NCBI GenBank assembly: GCA_014729935.1
Contig: WJJB01000204.1
Span: forward strand, 1-9,538
DNA: 9,538 bases
Source of the DNA: Candidatus Bathyarchaeota archaeon
GTDB lineage: Archaea; Asgardarchaeota; Lokiarchaeia; Sigyniarchaeales; Sigyniarchaeaceae
Direction of reading: 5' to 3'
Shown piece after piece: positions 6,703 through 9,538 of the stretch. Below the pieces are notes generated by a model. It made no database searches, had not been told where the DNA came from, and saw only the letters and a list, made by a program, of their open reading frames with translations. The position numbers and the translations under genes were made by a program. The first letter of the stretch is position 1, and each line of letters starts with the position of its first letter.

Positions 6703-7281
6703 ATGAAGCTGAAGGTAATCGCGGTTAATGGGTCAGCCCGTGGGAGCGCTGGGAACACTGCTGCCGCCATAATGGTGGTCAAGAAAATGTTGGAGCGTTC
6801 TGGTGATATTAATTGCTCGGTGATCCATCTCAAGGACAAGCATGTCAATCCGTGTAATGGTTGCTTGGCATGCAAGGAAAAGAATGAGTGCATCCAAGAT
6901 GATGATATGAATGGCATTTACCGCATGGCACAAGACGCCGATGCCATCATTCTAGCCTCTCCGACCTATTTCTCCAACGTGACATCACGGATGCAGATGT
7001 TCATAGAGCGTTGCGGTATCTTGGCAAGGGCTAATGGTGATACACTTAAAGGTAAATTGGGGGCGAGTATAACGGTCGCACGAAGGGCAGGCGAGAATTT
7101 CGTGTATGCTGCGCTGAATTACTTCTTTGGAATTGCCCAGATGCCAATCGTGACAAGCTCGTACTGGAATAACATCTTGGCAGGGGCACCGGGTGAAACC
7201 AAGGATGATGAAGAAGGAATCGAGGTCCTCAAGCAACTTGGGAAGAACTTGGAGGCAATCCTTCGAAAGCTTAACAAGTGA
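6703..7281 (+). CDS. Iron-sulfur flavoprotein (Isf-type NAD(P)H-dependent FMN reductase family)
   Basis: A 192-residue flavodoxin-fold protein that binds FMN and a [4Fe-4S] cluster and moves electrons between ferredoxin or NAD(P)H and acceptors; Isf proteins are common in anaerobic archaea. The FMN-phosphate loop NGSARGSAGNTA (9-20) follows the first strand. The compact cysteine motif C-x2-C-x2-C-x5-C (Cys51, 54, 57, 63) is the Isf cluster signature. SPTYFSNVTSRMQMFIER (86-103) is the second flavin-contact segment. The length is normal for the family. The ATG at 6703 has no ribosome binding site and lies about 27 bp after the shared TATA box, so the transcript is probably leaderless. The UroD-like gene follows after 24 bp, suggesting this protein feeds electrons to that enzyme or to a partner of it. 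The exact donor and acceptor cannot be read from sequence. Confidence 0.92.
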   Translation: MKLKVIAVNGSARGSAGNTAAAIMVVKKMLERSGDINCSVIHLKDKHVNPCNGCLACKEKNECIQDDDMNGIYRMAQDADAIILASPTYFSNVTSRMQMFIERCGILARANGDTLKGKLGASITVARRAGENFVYAALNYFFGIAQMPIVTSSYWNNILAGAPGETKDDEEGIEVLKQLGKNLEAILRKLNK

Positions 7282-7305
7282 TGGCAACGGGAGAAAAACC
7301 TTGGC

Positions 7306-8421
7306 ATGATGTCCATGAACGTGCATGAACGGATTATCCGGGCCCTGGATCACGATGAACCCGACAGGGTACCCACTCTTGCCCAATACTTCGAAAAACC
7401 GTTCATTCGCGAGGTTGGGCGGACGCTTCCTCCCGTGCAGCGCTTCAAGTGGCGATTCACGCAACATCTTGTCATTGAAGTGGCGCGAGTGCTCGGTTTT
7501 GATGCCGTTTGGTTACATTACAACAAGCAGCGGGTTCCACGTGGTGAGCGACCCGAGATCCCAAGTGATGTTACGAAAAAGTTTGGATTGGGGGAACCAA
7601 ATGAATGGGGTCATGTATCCATCAGAGGTTCGGATGGTTCCAAGTGGTACCAGGATGGCGTGCTGAAAACGCCGGCACTCGTTCAAGATTGGATATCCTA
7701 CATTAAAACTTGGGAAGCAGGCGCCCCGAAGGTGTATCGACATTTCAAGTCGGTGTGGGTTTCTAGCATCAAGAAGGGAGTGGTGCCCATTCCCACGGCT
7801 GGTGCAGTGGCGTGGATCACGTGGTCTTCCATCGGGTTGAACCGGTTCGCATGGATGACGCGAAAACATCTTGGTCTCGTCAAGGATCTTGCCAAGGCAT
7901 GGGGCGAATTTACCAGGAAGCAACATGACATGCTATTTGAACAAGGCATAGACTTGGTTTTCATCTGTGATGATTTCGCCCTCAAGGCGCGAACCATTTA
8001 CAGCCCGGGTAAATGGGAATCCATCATTCACCCGGTGTACAAGATGCTGGCAAAGCACGCGCACGGCCACGGGGCAAGATTTCTCGTGCATGGTGACGGA
8101 AACGTGGAAGATGTTCTTCCGTGGATCGTCAAGGCAGGAGTTGATGCGATAGAACCATTAGAATATGAAGCGGGAAATAGACTACGCCCATTAAAGGAAC
8201 GATTCGGGGATGATATCACCTTGATCGGCAACGTTCCTGCCACGCAAGTCCTGACCTTTGGCTCGGTTCACGATACCATTGAGATGACCAAGCAGTGCAT
8301 AGCAGATGCAGCAAGGGGTGGTGGCTATGTTCTTGGTGCTGGGTCTGACATCCTAGGCACGTGCAAGTTAGATAACGTGCGTGCCATGGTATCGACAGTG
8401 AAATCCCATGGGAGGTATTGA
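7306..8421 (+). CDS. Uroporphyrinogen decarboxylase (UroD) family protein, not HemE
   Basis: A 371-residue TIM-barrel protein of the UroD/MtaA/MtbA superfamily. It opens with the family signature HERIIRALDHDEPDRVPT (7-24) and has DLVFICDDFA (216-225), FLVHGDGNVEDVLPWI (259-274), GVDAIEPLE (278-286) and GNVPATQVLTFGS (308-320). In the methylcobamide:CoM methyltransferases of this fold, zinc is held by a His-x-Cys and a later Cys. Here those places read His262-Gly-Asp264 and Ser347 (GAGSDI, 344-349), so the thiol zinc ligands are absent, as in the poorly characterised HxDG subgroup. The HemE substrate signature is also not evident. Likely roles are a corrinoid-linked methyltransferase variant or an unrelated decarboxylase/lyase. 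Two ATGs are adjacent (7306 and 7309); 7306 is nearer a GGGAG at 7289-7293. It lies 24 bp after the Isf gene, probably in one transcript. Confidence 0.88.
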   Translation: MMSMNVHERIIRALDHDEPDRVPTLAQYFEKPFIREVGRTLPPVQRFKWRFTQHLVIEVARVLGFDAVWLHYNKQRVPRGERPEIPSDVTKKFGLGEPNEWGHVSIRGSDGSKWYQDGVLKTPALVQDWISYIKTWEAGAPKVYRHFKSVWVSSIKKGVVPIPTAGAVAWITWSSIGLNRFAWMTRKHLGLVKDLAKAWGEFTRKQHDMLFEQGIDLVFICDDFALKARTIYSPGKWESIIHPVYKMLAKHAHGHGARFLVHGDGNVEDVLPWIVKAGVDAIEPLEYEAGNRLRPLKERFGDDITLIGNVPATQVLTFGSVHDTIEMTKQCIADAARGGGYVLGAGSDILGTCKLDNVRAMVSTVKSHGRY

Positions 8422-8748
8422 CGAAAAAACCAGCCAATTTTACCTCCACCGTCCAAAGAAGGTGGTTTCCACGCCTATAAGTTCATGAATTGCACCCGTT
8501 AAGGAATTTGATGGTTCCGGCTCATTCTTGAATTGAGCACAGCCAAATAGCTTGAAAGAAAAGAGGGAAGAATCTGGTGGAAAAAGCGAAACGATCCAAT
8601 CATCTACTTGTCTACCGCGGGAACAGAATGAAGTTACCATCTTTGAGACCGTGCAAGACTCGAATCATCGCCTGCGCCATCAACCAAGGGAAGGGATATG
8701 GTCGATGAGGAGCACTGATCAAGATTGTTGCCAAAGTATGGGGAAGTG

Positions 8749-8760
8749 TTTTTAAATAAT
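8749..8760 (+). promoter_or_regulatory. Probable TATA box for the 124-residue helical protein gene
   Basis: TTTTTAAATAAT is the best TATA-like element upstream of the gene at 8829. A transcription start about 26 bp downstream, near 8781, would give a leader of about 48 nt that includes the strong GGAGGAG site. Confidence 0.5.
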
Positions 8761-8792
8761 CCAACGAGAGGTGAAGGTGATACTTAGTATAC

Positions 8793-8816
8793 ATGAACCA
8801 TCCAAGTCCATTATAG
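8793..8816 (+). other. Seven-codon leader ORF whose stop touches the next ribosome binding site
   Basis: An ATG at 8793 opens seven codons (M-N-H-P-S-P-L) and ends with TAG at 8814-8816, whose final G is the first base of GGAGGAG. The arrangement would allow ribosomes finishing the leader to reload on the main gene. An AAGGTGAT at 8774-8781 lies 11 nt upstream, but it may fall before the predicted transcript start. The ORF is very short and may be chance. Confidence 0.15.
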
Positions 8817-8822
8817 GAGGAG
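8816..8822 (+). promoter_or_regulatory. Strong ribosome binding site GGAGGAG for the gene at 8829
   Basis: GGAGGAG with a 6-nt A/T-rich spacer to the ATG at 8829. It is one of the strongest sites in the window and suggests high expression of the small helical protein. Confidence 0.8.
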
Positions 8823-8828
8823 TAAATA

Positions 8829-9203
8829 ATGAATGATTTCAAGAAAGACATGGAGAAGATAGCACAAAACTTGGAAAAATCCAAGCAGGATATCGAGAGT
8901 GCCGAGCAAAATCCCATCCGAGCCCAGGTTGACGTGTTCAAGGAACAAATGAACTTGGCATTTGATAACCTGCGCCTGACGTTGTTGCCTGTAACGAAGA
9001 CTTACGGTGAAATAACCAGCAAGTATCCCGATATCATTCCGGACCTGCAGCCAAACATCAATGAGTTGAGGAATGCACTCACGGCGCTCAGCAAGCAAAT
9101 CATGTCATCCCAAGAAAACATCAGGGACATGGCATACACGGTGGATGCCATCACGAAACAGATGGTGAAAAGCGTGAAGGAGCGCTATGGTGAGGAGATC
9201 TGA
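8829..9203 (+). CDS. Small all-helical protein of unknown function
   Basis: A 124-residue acidic/basic helical protein; I do not recognise its family. It appears to have a first amphipathic, coiled-coil-prone helix (about residues 1-27), a long helix (about 31-58), a short break at KYPDIIPDLQP (65-75) and a third long helix (about 76-121) with regular hydrophobic spacing (Leu80, Leu84, Leu87, Ile91, Ile98, Met101, Val105, Ile108, Met112, Val116). There is no signal peptide, membrane segment, cysteine or metal motif. The shape resembles a helical-bundle adaptor or a phasin-like surface protein, but that is only a fold guess. The start is well supported by GGAGGAG 6 nt upstream. A GNAT-family gene begins 6 bp after its stop, so the two are probably co-transcribed. 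Confidence 0.8.
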   Translation: MNDFKKDMEKIAQNLEKSKQDIESAEQNPIRAQVDVFKEQMNLAFDNLRLTLLPVTKTYGEITSKYPDIIPDLQPNINELRNALTALSKQIMSSQENIRDMAYTVDAITKQMVKSVKERYGEEI

Positions 9204-9209
9204 CGGGGC

Positions 9210-9538
9210 ATGCGCGCACGAGACCATGGATGCAACCTTTCGAGTCATGAAGGAGGAAAGCTGGAAGTCGTCAAGTGCACGCTTCCCATGATGGTACACG
9301 TTCAAGATATCATCAATTCCAATTGGCATCATTACGAGGCAATAACCGATACCGTGGACATGGACGACCACGAGGCAGATGAAGCTTGGGCTACGAGGAA
9401 TCATGAGATTCGGGAATTTTACGTGCTTTTTGATGACCTGCTTACCGTTGGCACTGCATCGTTCCAAATAATCGAAGGATTCGCATACATTGGTTATTTT
9501 TACATTCGGGATGGATTCCATCGCCAAGGATATGGGCG
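9210..9538 (+). CDS. GNAT-family N-acetyltransferase, N-terminal part (cut by right edge)
   Basis: The first 109 residues of an acetyl-CoA-dependent N-acetyltransferase; the frame stays open to the window end. After a short variable N-terminus, KLEVVKCTLPMMVHVQDIINSN (17-38) fits the first GNAT strand and helix. FYVLFDDLLTVGTASFQ (70-86) gives the central strands. AYIGYFYIRDGFHRQGYG (92-109) is motif A: the strand leading into the acetyl-CoA pyrophosphate loop. The loop consensus is Q/R-x-x-G-x-G; here it begins H-R-Q-G-Y-G, with His in the first place. The ATG at 9210 is chosen because later ATGs at 9288/9291 would remove the first strand; a GAGGAG at 9192-9197 lies 12 nt upstream, inside the end of the previous gene. 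The 6-bp gap suggests an operon with the helical protein, a possible partner or substrate. The substrate is unknown. Confidence 0.8.
   Translation, partial: MRARDHGCNLSSHEGGKLEVVKCTLPMMVHVQDIINSNWHHYEAITDTVDMDDHEADEAWATRNHEIREFYVLFDDLLTVGTASFQIIEGFAYIGYFYIRDGFHRQGYG

Larger units (their letters stand above)
8422..8828. other. 407-bp intergenic stretch
   Basis: No convincing protein gene. The open frames here (plus 8552-8755, minus 8440-8640) have no ribosome binding site, show no family pattern and are short. A weak inverted repeat (CCACC at 8446-8450, GGTGG at 8461-8465, 10-nt loop) lies just after the UroD-family stop but has no T-run. The right end holds the promoter and leader of the next gene, including a TATA-like box at 8749-8760 and a possible 7-codon leader ORF at 8793-8816. 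Confidence 0.5.

Noticed and set aside
7306..8421. HemE (haem biosynthesis decarboxylase)
   Set aside because: The N-terminal signature is that of the broader superfamily and the central HxDG motif belongs to non-HemE members.
8446..8465. Inverted repeat CCACC/GGTGG as a terminator after the UroD-family gene
   Set aside because: Only 5 bp of stem with a 10-nt loop and no following T-run; expected by chance.
8612..8941. 109-codon minus-strand open frame
   Set aside because: Overlaps the strong promoter, GGAGGAG site and start of the helical protein gene; no ribosome binding site of its own.
1..9538. CRISPR arrays, tRNA/rRNA genes, insertion sequences, long direct repeats
   Set aside because: Looked for by eye on both strands; no repeat-spacer pattern, cloverleaf, transposase or terminal inverted repeats seen.

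Overview
The window most likely comes from an archaeon. TATA-like boxes sit about 27 bp ahead of start codons that lack a ribosome binding site, which suggests leaderless transcripts. Other genes carry GGAGG- or GGTGAT-type sites. The gene content is also typical of anaerobic archaea: an iron-sulfur flavoprotein, a FixC-FixX fusion and a non-HemE UroD-family protein. Base composition is moderate and genes lie on both strands in short runs. An Asgard-type lineage is possible, but nothing here proves the phylum.

Layout, left to right. Positions 1-1075 (minus) hold the N-terminal 358 residues of a P2-type cation-pumping ATPase that runs off the left edge. Positions 1274-2610 (plus) hold two unrecognised genes joined by a stop/start overlap; the second encodes a multi-pass membrane protein. 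Positions 2605-3561 (minus) encode a GH43-like five-bladed beta-propeller protein. It converges with the membrane-protein gene, and both stop codons lie in one 6-bp palindrome. A 383-bp gap follows; it contains a possible 20-codon minus-strand ORF behind a nine-base Shine-Dalgarno match. Positions 3945-6648 (minus) form a two-gene operon: a FixC-FixX fusion, then a DHDPS/NAL-family lyase 10 bp downstream. Positions 6703-8421 (plus) form the divergent operon: an Isf-type [4Fe-4S] flavoprotein, then a UroD-family protein. After a 407-bp gap come a 124-residue helical protein and a truncated GNAT acetyltransferase, 6 bp apart.

The most coherent unit is 3945-8421. Two divergent operons face each other across a 54-bp gap. 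Its only clear promoter element is a near-palindromic TATA box at 6671-6680, whose centre is exactly halfway between the two start codons. Both first genes are flavin/iron-sulfur electron carriers (FixCX and Isf) and both second genes are TIM-barrel-type enzymes (a DHDPS-like aldolase/lyase and a UroD-like protein). Both TIM-barrel proteins depart from textbook active sites: the DHDPS-like one has Asp-Trp where the catalytic Tyr usually is, and the UroD-like one has His-x-Asp and Ser where zinc-site Cys residues are expected. This may be a co-expressed redox/carbon-handling module of unknown substrate. That is inference; the shared promoter geometry and the motifs are directly visible.
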